NCBI GenBank assembly: GCA_023105745.1
Contig: JALGQZ010000015.1
Location: 5,293,499 to 5,357,498, forward strand
Source: Austropuccinia psidii
Lineage: Eukaryota; Basidiomycota; Pucciniomycetes; Pucciniales; Sphaerophragmiaceae
DNA length: 64,000 bases
Direction: 5' to 3'
The notes beneath the pieces are model-generated. The model had not been told where the DNA came from. It did not search any database and worked only from the letters and a program-made list of their open reading frames with translations. Shown in pieces: positions 22,173 through 34,174 of this stretch (within the stretch, counting starts at the first letter, position 1; the number at the start of each line of letters is the position of its first letter). Both the position numbers and the translations under genes were made by a program.

Positions 22173-25100
22173 TCAGGCTTGTGGCCTTCTTTCATGTCTA
22201 AATCTTCTTAAGAGCTTATCTGAGTCAGGTATTCCTGATTCTTCCAGCCATTCATCTTCATGTACTGCATTTCTATATCTGACAAGATATTCTCTTTGAT
22301 TTTTACCCCTAAGTCTCCTTTCTTTAATTACTTTCTTTATCTTTTTGTCTTCATTATGTTCTGCTGGTAGTACAGTTAAAGGAGCTGGGTTCCTTAAAGG
22401 AAACAATTCTTTGTCAGCTGGTGGATAAGTTTTTATCAAGCTTACTGGAAAAGTGGGGTGTGTATTTTCCAATTCACCACTCAATTACACTTGAACTGCA
22501 TTGGTTCCATGTAAGGCAACAATAAAAAAAGGTCCCACATAAGAATCTTTAAGTTTCTTTGGGCCTTTTATATTATTAAAATTCAAGGTTGAAACTAGAA
22601 CTAAGTCCCCCACTTTGAAGTCTGGTACTTTGTGACTCTTGTCCCACTTCTGTTTTGCATAGTCAAAAGCATCATTCATACTCTGTTTTGCATGATGTTT
22701 CACTTTATCAAGCATTACCTTGAAGCTGGAAGCTGTAGGATGAATTTCAATCAAGTATTTCCTCAGTGTGTCTGCTGGGAGTCTTGTATTCCATCCTTTT
22801 TCTAACATAACAGGAGTTTGGCCTGCAGAAGAATGGACTGATGTCTTATAAGTCAGTTCCAATTCAGGTATTAGAGTGCACCAGTCATAGGTAAAGCCAT
22901 CTGAATCTTTGAATTTGAACCCATAAGCACAAAATCTCCTGATAATTTCCTCAAAAGTTTGAATAATTCTTTCTGCTAGTCCATCTGTTTGAGGGTGATA
23001 TGCTGTTGAGAATTATAAATTAGTCCCAAACAATCTGTGAAGATTGGTCCAAAGTGCAGATGTAATTTTGGGATCTCTGTCACTTATAATATTCTTAAAT
23101 AACCCTGTATGAGAAATAACTCTACTCCATAGAAGAAGAGCTGTATCCATAGCAGTGTTGTCTTCATGACATGGTAAGAATATGGGAGTTTTGCTATATC
23201 TGTCTACAATGACTAAACAAGCATTATAACTTTTGTCACCACTTGGAGGAAGTGCTGTGACCCAATCCACGTGAACAACTTCCCCAGGGGATATTGGTTG
23301 TTGAATATGAATAATTAGTCCAAATTTCTTGCCTGTACTCCTGTTTGACTTTTTGCATCTATCACAGGTATGGCAATATTCAATGGTTTCCTTTCTCCAA
23401 GATGGCCACCATGCACAATTCTTCACTTTTCAAGTGTTCTGTCTTCTGACAGGTTTTCAGAGTAGATGCTATCATGGCATTCATGAAGAATGGTATTGAT
23501 AAGCAATCTGTTACACAATGCAATTATACAAGAATGTTTGGTTCCATGGTAAATTATCCCATCAATCAAGTGAAATCTTCCTTCAGAAGAGGAATTCTTC
23601 CAGACTTCATCCAGTGCATTGACTAAAGATGTATCTTTGCAGTCTTTATCTAATAAAGAAGTCAAGATATGGCAATTCTTGTCTTTCTTATAACAGTCTC
23701 TGACTTATTCAAAGAATTCAGTCCCAATATCAGTTATGTTAATTCCTTTAATTGGAATCTGTGGTTCTTCTTCCAAAGGTACATAAGCTGGGTTATCAGG
23801 AGTATTGGCTAATGCCCACCTGCTAATTCCATCAGAATTCTTGTGAATGTTTCCTGATTTATGAAATGAATGGCTATTTGCCATCTCAACATATGTCTGT
23901 TGGGAGTTTTCATGTTAAGAAGTGACTTCACGGCATTAAAGTCAGTTATCACTTCAAAAAAACTGCCATCAAGATAATAGTGTAATTTATCAATTGCTCA
24001 TACCAAACATAAGCACTCCATCTGGCTTCTGCTGGTTTGATTTGTCTTGAGATGTAACAAACTGGTCCCTCTGTAGGTATGTCATCAATAATTTGGACTT
24101 GATGTAGGGCTGCCCCTAATCCATCTCCACATGCATCAATGTACAATTTAAAAGGTATATTTCAGTCAGGCATGAGGAGTAAAGGTGCTTCTTTAAGAGC
24201 TTTCCTTATCTTCACGTACACTTCAATTCTTTCCTGTGTCATCTCAAATATTGTCTGTTGATCACAGATTCTATAGAGTGACTTGGCTAGAATTGCAAAG
24301 TCTTTCAGTTGTTGCCTGTAATAACTGGTACAGCCAAGAAAGAACATAATTTCTTTCTTATTTTGGGGTACTTGTTTAAGTAACACTGCTGCTACTTCAT
24401 TTTTGTCAATACCCAAGCTTAAACCAGAAACAATATGTCCTAAAGGTTTAAGTTCTTCAAAGCCAAAATTACATTTCTTGAGTGAAGTCTTCATATTCAC
24501 TCCTGTAACTTTATCAAGTACTCTTGCAAGTCTTTCAAGGTGCAAAGACCATGAGTCAGAACATATGATAATATCATCAATATAAATGATAAGCCATCCT
24601 TCAGATAATTCTGTGGGGCAGATGGTATTAATCATTGTTTGATAATGAGATGGTGCATTTTCAATACCAAATGGCATTCTAAGATGCTCATAAATACCAC
24701 AGTGAGTGATAATCCTAAGTAATTTCCTAGTTTTGGGCATAAAAACATTCTGATGAAAGCCTTTTAATGCATCCATTGATGTTATATATTTGGCTTTAGA
24801 TAATTGGGTCAAGGTTTCTTGAATTCTAGAAATTGGATACCTATCTGGAACTGTGTAGGTATTAAATTCTCTAAAATCTCCAACCATCCTGGAATTATCA
24901 TTATTTCAAGAAATAATAACAGGTGTTGTCACTTAAACTTCATCATTATGGCCCACTTTCTTAAGTACACCAAGTTGGATCAATTCTTGGATATGTTTTT
25001 CCAAGTCTACTCTAGCTCTTGGATTGGCTGGATAAGCTGGTCTTCTAAGTACTGGAGGATATGGTATGTCAATATTAAGAGTAATATCAACTTCATGCCC

Positions 25101-25655
25101 TTTAATAGTGCCTAATAGTTCATTATCAGAAGAGAAGGCATTCTTATATGTGTATAATACATCAATAAGATCATGCCTCATTTTGGGTGATAATGATGGA
25201 TTAATTTGTGCTTCAAAAAGCTTATTAGTGACAAATTCTTCCTTATAAGTATCTTTAACAGAAAATATCACAGATATTTGCTTTGGAATCTTGGAAAAAG
25301 CAAATTTTTGTCTTTCATTTTCTCCAATTGTGAAATATCTATCTCTATAGTTATTGATGTCAATACCATAAATATTCAGGTAATCATTTCCAAGAATGAT
25401 GTGCTGAGATGTGAAATTGTCCATTACTACTATCTAAGTTTTCATTATTACACTTTCTGCTGGAGGTGGAAATACAAGATTAGTGTCCAATATGCCCAAA
25501 GGGTACATATTATTACTGGCACTACTAAATTTTACACCCTCTAATGGTAATAGATGGCTTTTCCATCCACAGAGTATGGATTGAAGATAATCTTTTCCTA
25601 CACTAGTACAAAATGCCCCTGTATCCAAATTTACTTTGGATTCAATATCATTCAT
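22173..25655 (-). pseudogene. pol remnant of C element (PR-RT-RH-IN-chromodomain)
   Basis: Open pieces read in order on the minus strand. Protease: 25655-25434, with active-site-like LDTGAF. N-terminal RT lead-in: 25424-24933, with the RRPAYPANP region. Reverse transcriptase: 24887-24162, with MPFGIENAPSHYQ and YIDDIIICS. RNase H: about 24146-23700, with [13 protein letters not shown]. Integrase: 23665-22485, with CHTCDRC zinc ligands, HVDWVTALPP and SDRDPK. C-terminal chromodomain: 22484-22173, with EYLVRYRNAVHEDEWLEE. Each piece is the homologue of a segment of the intact-looking pol at 54107-58081. At least six stops or frame changes separate them. The chromodomain marks the element as a chromovirus, a group thought to target histone marks when integrating. 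Confidence 0.88.
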
Positions 25656-25691
25656 CAGGATTGATGTGATACAAGATTCTCCAGCAGTGTA

Positions 25692-27621
25692 TCATTTACC
25701 TCTAGCAGGTTTGGTTTTACACATTCTGGAATCCTGGATATTGATCAGGTTATGACAATCCTCACTGCACTTTGGCAAGTGAGTATGGACTTCTGTGACC
25801 TCAAAGAAAGCTGTAATGTTTTGAATGGGATAGTCCTCTACTGGTGTGTCTTCAGAGACTGCAGAATCTAGGTAAGACTCTTCTTTCTCTTCAGTACACT
25901 GAACTTCTTCAATGACTTGAACTTCATTAATCTTTGTCCTTTTGGTGAAAGTTTTGGCCAAATGTGAAGTGCTTCTAGATTTATGACACTTCAGGACAGG
26001 TCTTTCAGGCCTCTTATCTTCTATGGAAGTTTTAGAGACCATTTTGTATTCCATAGGGACTCTAGTCCAGGTTTTACCAATTCTTGTTCTAGTAATGATA
26101 TCTTCCATGGCATTTATGTGGTCTTTTGTTGAGCAGGGTTCTACACATCTGCACTTGATAGCATGTTCTAGTTCTCCTCCAAATTTTCTTAATATTTTCA
26201 TATTAATCATAGAGTCAGACATATCTGGGTGTAAGGCAGATAATCTGTCATTCTTTTTGAGGAACCAAGTAAGTATTTCATACTTTTCTGAGTTAAAAAT
26301 AGCACTTTCAAAAATTTTTTCCATTTTAAATCTCCAAGAATTGTTAGCCCATTTGGTGATTATTTTACATTACCACCAAGGCCAATCATGTTTACCATGA
26401 TCTAGTCTCATTTTGTAATACCATTTCTTTGCAGTCCTTGTAAAAAAAGAGGGTAGCTTTCCCAATATGATTTCATCAGGTATTTGAAAATCTTCTTGCA
26501 ACATATCAATTTTTCTGATGAGCTCAATATGATTGTATTCTCCTTCACCAGAGAATGTTGGCCATTCTTCCAGCTTGGGAATATCTTTTGCACAGATTGG
26601 ATTTTCTCCTAAAAATGGGGTTAAACTTCCTTTTAAAGAAGGCTTTTCTTCAGTAAAAGGTGTAGAATGTCTTGGCATATGTGGTTCATAATTCTTATGA
26701 ATTTGCTCCACATTTGCAATGATCTCATTCTTTAACTTCTGCCTTTCACTGTCACTTTTTTCCAAATTTGTGGCAAACTGATTGATATTATTAATTATTT
26801 CCAAAACATGATCTTTTAGAATTCTAAGTTGATAATTGATGTTTAAAATGGAAAGATCTTCCATTTCATCATTTTGGGCTTGAAATTTACTTTCAATTCT
26901 GTCACAAGTATTGATAATTGAATCAAGTCTGACATTTTTCAACTTATACCACTCAATATACTTTTTGTCATTTTGTTTCAATTCACTTATATCTGATGTT
27001 TTTTATTGAACTTTGCATAAAATTGTCCAATTTCTACATCAATACTAGATTTAACAAATTGTATTTCATCTATTATTTGTGTGGAAAAGTCCTGTCCATC
27101 CTTTCCTGCTCTTTGCCTGTGAATTCCATAAGAGTCCTGGCCATATTGAAGACACTGTCCATGGCTGAAGGCTCCAAGTTGGGGATCCTGTACCCTTGTG
27201 GGTAAGTTCTGGGCCAATTTTCTTTGCCTTTACCCTTTCCCTGATGGTTCTTGGGACCTTTCTTCTTCTTCTGAGGTCCTTTGGGCTTCTCTTTGGATGC
27301 TTCTGGAGCTGGTTTGGAGCTGGTAGATGCCACTGGGCCTTCTTCCAAAGCTGGGGTCATTTGCAATTCCTTCTTCTGGTCTAAAGATAAAAGACTTTGG
27401 TTCTTCAACCAATTCTTTATATTTTTGACTTTGTCTTTGAAATACAGTGGGATCCACCCTCCTAAGAGTTCTATGGTCTTCTCCTGACCCAGAAAGCTCT
27501 TGATGTGTAAGTAGGAGTTCATGGCCCCCTGCCAAAGGCTTGGGCATATTTCCCACTCTCCTTCTTCTGCTTCTCTGAACCAATTTTTGTATTGGGACTG
27601 ATATATTTCAAAGGCTTCCAC
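25692..27621 (-). pseudogene. gag region remnant of C element
   Basis: Minus-strand pieces: an ORF1 homologue at 27621-27073, whose MNSYLHIKSFLG and YPQGYRIPNLEPSAM match ORF1 of the A element; a coiled-coil and capsid-like piece at 26981-26370, with EEWPTFSGEGEYNHIELIRK; and its continuation at 26324-25692. The last piece runs without interruption from capsid (DRLSALHPDMS, GGELEHAIK) across the zinc-knuckle region into the protease linker. That shows gag and pol were one frame in this lineage. The zinc knuckle has lost a Cys (CHKSRSTSH), a sign of decay. A second frame is open over most of 27583-26987 with one stop, mirroring the overlap seen in A. Confidence 0.82.
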
Positions 27622-28293
27622 TTAAAAGTGGTTCAGCCCTTAAAACATTACCTTCAATTTAATCAGGCTCAGAGTTCACATCAAATTTTGTTGGTACAGA
27701 CCTTGGGGAATGGTGGGCAGTTCTGGAATCCTCCAGATGTGTCTTTCTTGAGGAAGACTTGGCAGACCTTGTTCTGGTCTTACCTCTTCCTTGTCCAGGT
27801 CCATATGGTTAGACTGAATAGCTTCTTCCATTTCTGGTATGCACCATTTTCATGTCAATTCAAGAGAAAATAAGAATTGAAAACATAAAACACACACCTT
27901 TTGGGGGTTGTTTGGCTTGTTCTGTCTTGAATAAAGTGCCTCTTTTAGCAATTTTCACTTAAATACTGTATTCAGATTCTGGACTGGTAATGTATCTCTT
28001 ACTGAGTCTGTTACCAGCTGCACAGTATTTGATTAAAGACACTAGAGAAAAATTGATAAAAGAAAAAAAAATCATTTTTTAAGATTTTTAATTAAAAAAA
28101 ATAATATTTAAGATTTTTAATCAAGATTAATTCAGAGTAACTGAAAGAATAATTTTATACATTTTTTGGATGTGAAAAAGCCACATGTAAAAAAATTAGA
28201 AAATTAAACCACATTCCTCAATGAAAAAGATTCTAAGACAATTTCAAAAATGAAAATAATTTTAACTTTAAATTGAAAGAAAAAATAATTAAA
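27622..28293 (-). other. Leader of the C element with conserved ATG/splice-site motif
   Basis: On the minus strand an ATG at 27847-27845 begins a frame reading M-V-H-T-R-N-G-R-S-Y before a stop. It matches the [10 protein letters not shown] start at 52171 in the A element. In both, codons 4-5 supply ACCAG, a possible 3' splice site. About 195 nt upstream, TAG|TGTCT (at 28042-28041) matches the TAG|TGTCT of A at 51920-51927. The rest has no features I can name. Confidence 0.55.
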
Positions 28294-28301
28294 TAAATAT
28301 A

Positions 28302-28324
28302 GGGTATTGGTAAAAACACGTAAG
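28302..28324 (+). repeat. Left terminal inverted repeat of the MULE
   Basis: Begins GGGTATTGG and ends ACACGTAAG. It pairs with 32584-32606 with one mismatch at position 5. Transposase would act on these ends. Confidence 0.9.
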
Positions 28325-28854
28325 CAAATTGGTAAAAACACGTAAGGGGTGCCCTGGGCCCATTTTTAATTAAAAATGAAACACACCAATGCCTGTATTG
28401 GGCCAAAACATGCCCAAAAGAGATTTTTTCCCCACAAAACCTCTCTAACTCCAAATTGTTTCAAATTTTTTTGCCCAGCCCCCCCCCCCAAAAAAAAAGC
28501 CCAAACACCCCAACAATCCACATTATCCCCACCCCAAACCATTGTTTTTTTTTTTGGAAAAACAGCATTACCAAAGCCATTTTGCAAAGCTTTTCACACT
28601 TTTTTTTCTTTTTTTCACCCAAAGACTGCATTTTCCACCACAACAACCTGCTTTCAAGCCTCCAAATTTCCAATTTTTTACCTTCCCTCATCCATTAATC
28701 CCATATTTAAACCACTCTCTTTCACTCTTAACCCCTTCTGTTCATTTTTCACACCTTTTTTCACCTCTTTTTCACACTTCGAAAGGTTCTTACCCCATTC
28801 CAAATCCCCAAATCCCCCCTTTTTTTCACTTTTACACATATTTTTCATTCAAAA

Positions 28855-31800
28855 ATGCTCCAACCCCCCACTGAAGGTGAATTTCAGACCCTTGAGCTTC
28901 TTTGGCAACATGTGCATAATGTTGCCAGGGCTCAGGGGTATGCTGTGTCCACCTTGAGGTCCAATATGACCCACAACCAAATTGAAATATGTTGTGATAG
29001 GTCTGGCACCCCAAATCCCAACAAAAGCCCCTCCAAAACAGTCACCTCAAGAAAGCTTGACTGTCCTTTTAGACTTTATGCCAGGAAATATGCCAAGAGC
29101 ACCACTTGGACTCTTAAAGTCAAAAATCCTGAACATAGCCATGATGCCACTGAAAATATCATGGCACATCCTGCTTTCAGGAAATTCAATGAGCAAGAAA
29201 CATCCCAAATTGCTCAAATGTCTGAATCACTCCTCATGCCAAGGCAAATTCAGGCCCAATTATGCAGCCAGAGGGAGTCTGACAGGCCTGTAATCCTTCA
29301 AGACATTTATAACCAAGTCAAGAAAATAAAGAAAGACAAACTGCAAGGCAGAAGGCCCATTGATGCTCTTATTGACACTCTCAAAGAAGAAAATTTTGTT
29401 TGGTCCTCTGCAAGGGATTCTGAGGGACACATTAACTCCTTGTTTTTCACTCACCCCCTGGCCATAAAACTTCTTCATGGCTTTCCTCATGTCATTCTTA
29501 TGGATTGTACTTATAAAACCAATAAGTACAAAATGCCTCTTTTTCATATTGTTGGATTCAGCTCAACAAATAAGACCTTTTCTGGGGCTTTTTGTTTGAT
29601 GAAGAATGAAAATGAAACTTCATATACTTGGGCATTAAATCAATACATTGAAAAGGTCCTCAACAACACCAATCTTGTTCCCCCCCCAGTTATTGTTATT
29701 GACAGGGATCTGGCCTTGAAAAAATCTATTAAGAAGCTCTTCCCAGACTCCAAAGTCATGCTATGCATTTGGCACATCAACAAGGATGTATCTGCTCATT
29801 GCATAAAGAAAATTGGTCATGGAACTGATTTTGAAAATTTTATGGGCCTTTGGAATCAAGTAATATACTTCTTCATTTTATGTCATTTTATTTCACTTTT
29901 TTTCTTATTATTGTCTTTATTAATGACTTTGGGATTCTTTTCTCAGCTTATGTATTCACCCACTGAAAAGTCTTTCAAAGACAACTGGAAGAAGCTTCAA
30001 AAGCAAGTTAAAAATGCTGAGGTCTTTCAGTATTTGGAAAATACTTGGCTTCCTCTAAAGGAGTATTATGTGCCAGCCTGGACAAACCACCATTGCCACC
30101 TGGGTGTGGGCTCCACCTCCAGAGTTGAAGGTGCCCATGCCATGGTTAAACTTTGGCTACAAAAGTCCACTGGTACTCTCCTGGAGGTAGTCAGGGCACT
30201 CCACATGGCATTCAGAAAACAATTTATTGAAATTATCAACAGAATCTCCAAAGAAATGATTGTCCATGTCAAGAATTTTCCTCCACACATCTGTGCCCTC
30301 AATGGCAAGGTGTTTATGCTCTTCAGATTGCCTTTGAAAATTTCAAAACAAAATTTCCTCCAAATGAAAAATGCACCAACAAATACAACAATTATAAAGG
30401 CATTCCTTGAAAGCATAAGACCCAAAAGGCATTTGCCAAGCGCCAAAGGCTTGAATTATCAGACTTCCATCCTCAGTGGCATTTGAATTTGCCTGTGAGG
30501 GTTTTTTAATTTCTTCTTATTATTTTTTTCTTATTAACTGATTTTACTTGTCATATTCTTCTCAGACTGGTTTTCAAGGTGATGATCAAAGTGTTGAAAA
30601 AGAAAGAAAGAATGAAGCCAAGAAAATATTTGAAGACATTGGGGAAGACCTGTTTCAAAGACCAATGGCAGAAATCACCCCAATACTCCAACATTTTCAA
30701 GATGTTTTGACTGGAAAAGTCCCATTTGATCAAATTCCCAAGAGTCAAGAGGATGATCAATATTATGAAGACCCTCTAGAATGCAAGAATATCCGTGGAA
30801 GACCCCAAGGAGCCAAGAATAAAAACAAAAGAGAACCTTCAAAATTTGAAATCATTGAGAGTCAAACCAAGAGAAGAGGAAGACCCCCATCAAAAGGGAC
30901 CAGCACAACAACTTCAAGATCCCAGTCAAATGTCCCCTCTCCAATTATGGAAGTGGACTCATCTGAAGATTCTGAAGATTCTGAGGACTCATTATCTAAA
31001 TCCATCAGTTCATCAGATTCACTACCCTCAGCAACTGAATTAAATAAATCAGAAGTAACCCTTAGAAGGTCCAGAATATTGGCAATTGGAAGCAAAACAT
31101 CACAAAGAAAATCACACAAGCCTGCCACCAGTTTGAATATCTATGATGCAATTGACCTGACCTGTGAGCATTGTCAAAGCAACTATCACACAAGTGATGA
31201 ATGCTCCAAGCTGTTTGTGAGTTTCTGATTCTTTTTAATGTAATTTTATGTTGTTTATTTTGATATTTATTCATTTTTTGAACTTATTTTATCAGATAAC
31301 TGGCTCAGAAGACTTGCCCAAGTTTATATTGAAATACACCTTCAAGGCCATCAATGTCCAGGGTGATGGAAACTGTGGCTACAGAACAGTATCCCACTTC
31401 ATTTACAAGACTCAAGATCAATGGGCTGATGTCAGAGGTGACTTGGCTGAAGAAATTCACCAAAATCAAGACCTTTATGAAGCCATGAACACCTTAATTC
31501 CCTCAGTATCCTCTTATTTGGAAAGAATTGAATGGTATGAAGATGTTGGCCAGGCTCCAAAAAGCAAGTGGATGTCCATGCCTGACATGGGGGATCCAAT
31601 TGCAAAGAAGTATAAAAGACCAGTTTTCTTTTATTCCACAGCCCAATCTTTTTCCTTTTTCCCTTATTTCTGTCCTCCAAATGATAATCCCCCCATTTTC
31701 ATCTGCTTCTTGAATAGTTGTGCTCATTTTGTTCCATTGGACATCATCATTTCTAAAGTTTATCCAGTCCCCCCCATTACTGTGAACTGGGAGATTGATG

Positions 31801-31919
31801 CCCAAAAACAAGCCCTGGGGTGGGCTGATAAGTTTAAGAAACACAGAATGTTGTATTTGTCCAATCTTCCTCCCCCCTCTCAGAAAAAACCCACTATTTT
31901 GGAGGTTGATTCTGATTGA
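28855..31919 (+). pseudogene. MULE transposase fused to OTU cysteine protease domain
   Basis: Predicted exons: 28855-29859, 29947-30494, 30566-31216 and 31296-31919, with GT-AG introns of 87, 71 and 79 bp that all fall between codons. Domains in order: a FAR1/WRKY-GCM1-like N-terminal finger (CCDRSG...CPFRLYA...HSHD); a DDE catalytic core (MDCTYKTNKYKMPL for the first Asp, VIVIDRDLALK for the second, CIWHINKDV after it, and a glutamate-bearing STSRVEGAHAM); a SWIM-like finger (KCTNKYNNYKGIP); a basic hinge (RGRPQGAKNKNKREPS and RRGRPPS); a CCHC knuckle (CEHCQSNYHTSDEC); and an OTU domain (GDGNCGYRTVS with catalytic Asp and Cys, AHFVPLDI with the His). A one-base frameshift near 30310 and a TGA at 30408-30410, in place of the SWIM Cys, disrupt the transposase. 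The OTU exon is open throughout. Confidence 0.85.
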
Positions 31920-32029
31920 ATGATTTTTGTATATACAATTTATGCCAATTATCCCCCTCCTCAGTCATTTTTATTGCTTAAATCCCACCTCAGTCTCCTT
32001 TTTTATCAAACATGTGGAAGTTTTGTACT

Positions 32030-32400
32030 TGAAAATAGTCATATTACACACAAGAAAAAAAACAGTTAAAAAAAACACCCATTGCACCTTCACTTGTGGT
32101 CCCACCCAAAAAACTTTCCCAATTCATGAGCTTCTGGTTCTTTATTGTCCAGATTGAACCCTTTAATTTAAAAAAAAAATGAAGGAAATTCATAAGTGGG
32201 AAGTTATTAAATTCACTTTTTAGAAATAGGCATATTACAATGACGGGAAAAAACATTTGAAAAAAAAACTCTTTTTGCGCCTTCACTTGTCCCACCCAAA
32301 AAAATTCCCAAAATTATGGGATTCTGGTTCTTTATTCTTCACATTGAACCCTTTATTTTTTAAAAAAAATGAAGGAAATTCATAAGTGGGAAGATTTTAA
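32030..32400 (+). repeat. Two-copy 190-bp tandem repeat in the MULE 3' region
   Basis: Two diverged copies share, at a spacing of 190 bp, ATTACA, CCTTCACTTGT, CCCACCCAAAAAA, TTCTGGTTCTTTATT, ATTGAACCCTTTA and GAAGGAAATTCATAAGTGGG. The repeat is non-coding and lies between the gene stop and the right inverted repeat. Confidence 0.75.
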
Positions 32401-32583
32401 ATGAATTTTTGAAAAAAATATGCCATTTTGGCATATTGGCCAAATTTGTGAAATTTGGCAAAAAAAAAAAATTTGAAAAAATTTGTGCTTATTGACATGC
32501 CAAGTCAGGAAAAATATGGCAAAAAAAAATTAAAAAAAACCTCAAAACTGAGCCTGAGGAATTTTTTTTGAAAATTAAGGTCA

Positions 32584-32606
32584 CTTACGTGTTTTTACCA
32601 ACACCC
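32584..32606 (-). repeat. Right terminal inverted repeat of the MULE
   Basis: Reads GGGTGTTGG...ACACGTAAG on the minus strand and is followed by the right copy of the TAAATATA target duplication. Confidence 0.9.
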
Positions 32607-32639
32607 TAAATATATTGATTAAGGGGACAAGGTTCAAAA

Positions 32640-32657
32640 AGCACGGCCAGGCCCCCA
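32640..32657 (-). other. Primer binding site of the C element
   Basis: On the minus strand the LTR terminus ...CTTACA is followed by TT and then TGGGGGCCTGGCCGTGC(T). It is nearly the same as the site in the A element (51698-51715), and fits a tRNA-Pro-like 3' end. Confidence 0.6.
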
Positions 32658-32659
32658 AA

Positions 32660-34174
32660 TGTAAGATGTGTCTATGAAACTGTTGATAATATTACTATTA
32701 ATCAACAGTACTATGACTGTTCTTGTGAAATATAATAATAAAAATAATTATAACCAAAATTAATTAATTATTTCTTTTACTTGTTATACACTACTAGTGA
32801 TTATAGCAGTAAGCAGTAACTGTCTACTAGAATCAATTACAAGAAGTATTTGATGATAAAAATTCTTTTATTAAAATGATAATCTGATTTTAATATATAA
32901 TTATCTTTTTCAAGGATAATTAGAAATATAATTCTTGAAGAAAACAGTTACTGGAGAAAAGCTTCAAGAATTTAAGATAAATCACTCACTAATACTCCAA
33001 AGAACTTATTAAAGATAATAGGAGAGAAATTTGACAGATAATTGTGGATTTAATGGATAAAAATGAATTTAAAACAGTATAGCAACAATATATAGTTTAT
33101 TTCTATGATTTCACGTCTTTTTGATTTATTTTGAAATATTAAAACACTTAAGAAAAGATTTCAACTAATACTTACTTGTTGGTAATAAAGGTATAATCGA
33201 ATAATGTGATAATTTGGAAAAAAACAGCAAGAGGAGGCCTCTTTTAAGTCTAAGACAGCTCACAGAGGAATGCCATGGAGAAAACTGAAAAAGAAGTGAG
33301 TGAGAAAACAATAAAACTTTTGGGATTATTGATTGCATCATCTGTTGTCATGTAGGATTATCATAATTACTTAATTGATGCTTTTACGTGACTACCAACC
33401 CATTTATGGTTAAGAGTAAAAAGAGTAACAAATGTGAATATTCTTTTATTCCAAAATAATAATTTATTTCTAAAAGTTATCAAAGGTATTGAAAATTTCA
33501 TCACAGAGTGTATTTTCTGTGAATTTTTAAAGATTCAGTATTTCACGTGGAATCATCAAAAATCAATTGTAAGTAAAACTTTGAATTTTACTTATGAAAG
33601 TATAGTTATTTTTGGATTTTGTATATATTATACATTTCCTAATTGATCCTGAAAGTCTCAGAAAGATTCATTGAGAATTGTAATTTCAATGAATTTTTGA
33701 AGTTTTTACCTCATTTCTACGTAAAATTGCAAATAGCAGTATATGGCTGGTTGCTATGAGGTAAATCAATGGAAACTAATCCGAAAAGGGTTTTAATTAC
33801 TCTTTTGGGGTTTATCCATGGAGATTAATTAATAATTGACATGGTTACAGGAGTCTAAGTTGCTCTTTACCTCCTTGGCACATCAAAATAGCAGCTTATT
33901 TGCTATTTTCTTATGATATAATGAAGTTTGGACTTGGTAACCAGGTTCCCAAAAGGTTTCAGTTTCCTAATTGAGCCAAGATCAGCCATGGATCCCAGCT
34001 TTGGAGCTTTCCATGCCTCAGAGGCCTTAGAAGTTGGTACCCTGGCTCTGTTTGATGTCTTTTGTCCTGCTTGACTATTATTTTACGTCAAAATAGAAAT
34101 TCAGGCTTGGAGTGAGATATCCACTATGGGTGTACCAAAAGTGTATGTAATAATAGCATAATATTAAGTGCCAA
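32660..34174 (-). repeat. 5' LTR of the C element, truncated by an A insertion
   Basis: From TGTAAGATGTGTCTATGAAAC it is collinear with the other C LTRs up to ATATTAAGTGCCA, where a family A LTR begins. The outer 400 bp or so is missing. The hairpin CTGTTGAT (32680-32687) / ATCAACAG (32701-32708) is perfect. Confidence 0.85.

Larger units (their letters stand above)
28302..32606 (+). mobile_element. MULE (Mutator-like) DNA transposon with OTU domain
   Basis: The 4305-bp element is bounded by 23-bp inverted repeats with one mismatch (28302-28324 and 32584-32606; outer bases GGGT, inner core TTGGTAAAAACACGTAAG). An 8-bp target duplication TAAATATA flanks it at 28294-28301 and 32607-32614. It carries one plus-strand transposase gene with a fused OTU domain and lies in the leader of the C retroelement, so it arrived after that element. 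The core of the left inverted repeat occurs a second time just inside, at 28329-28346. The 500 bp or so before the gene are homopolymer-rich with long pyrimidine runs on the plus strand. Confidence 0.9.
20117..34174 (-). mobile_element. Decayed Ty3/gypsy chromovirus, family C
   Basis: On the minus strand the order is 5' LTR (32660-34174, cut short), primer binding site, leader, gag region, protease, reverse transcriptase, RNase H, integrase, chromodomain, polypurine tract and 3' LTR (20117-22028). A MULE transposon (28302-32606) is inserted in the leader. An A element starting at 34175 cuts off the outer 400 bp or so of the 5' LTR. The reading frames contain many stops and frame changes, so the element is dead. 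It serves as an outgroup for reading the A element at 49868-59932. Confidence 0.88.

Noticed and set aside
28376..28957. Plus- and minus-strand open frames rich in Phe, Pro and Lys at the left end of the MULE
   Set aside because: They come from homopolymer runs and pyrimidine-rich tracts; the supported transposase start is at 28855.
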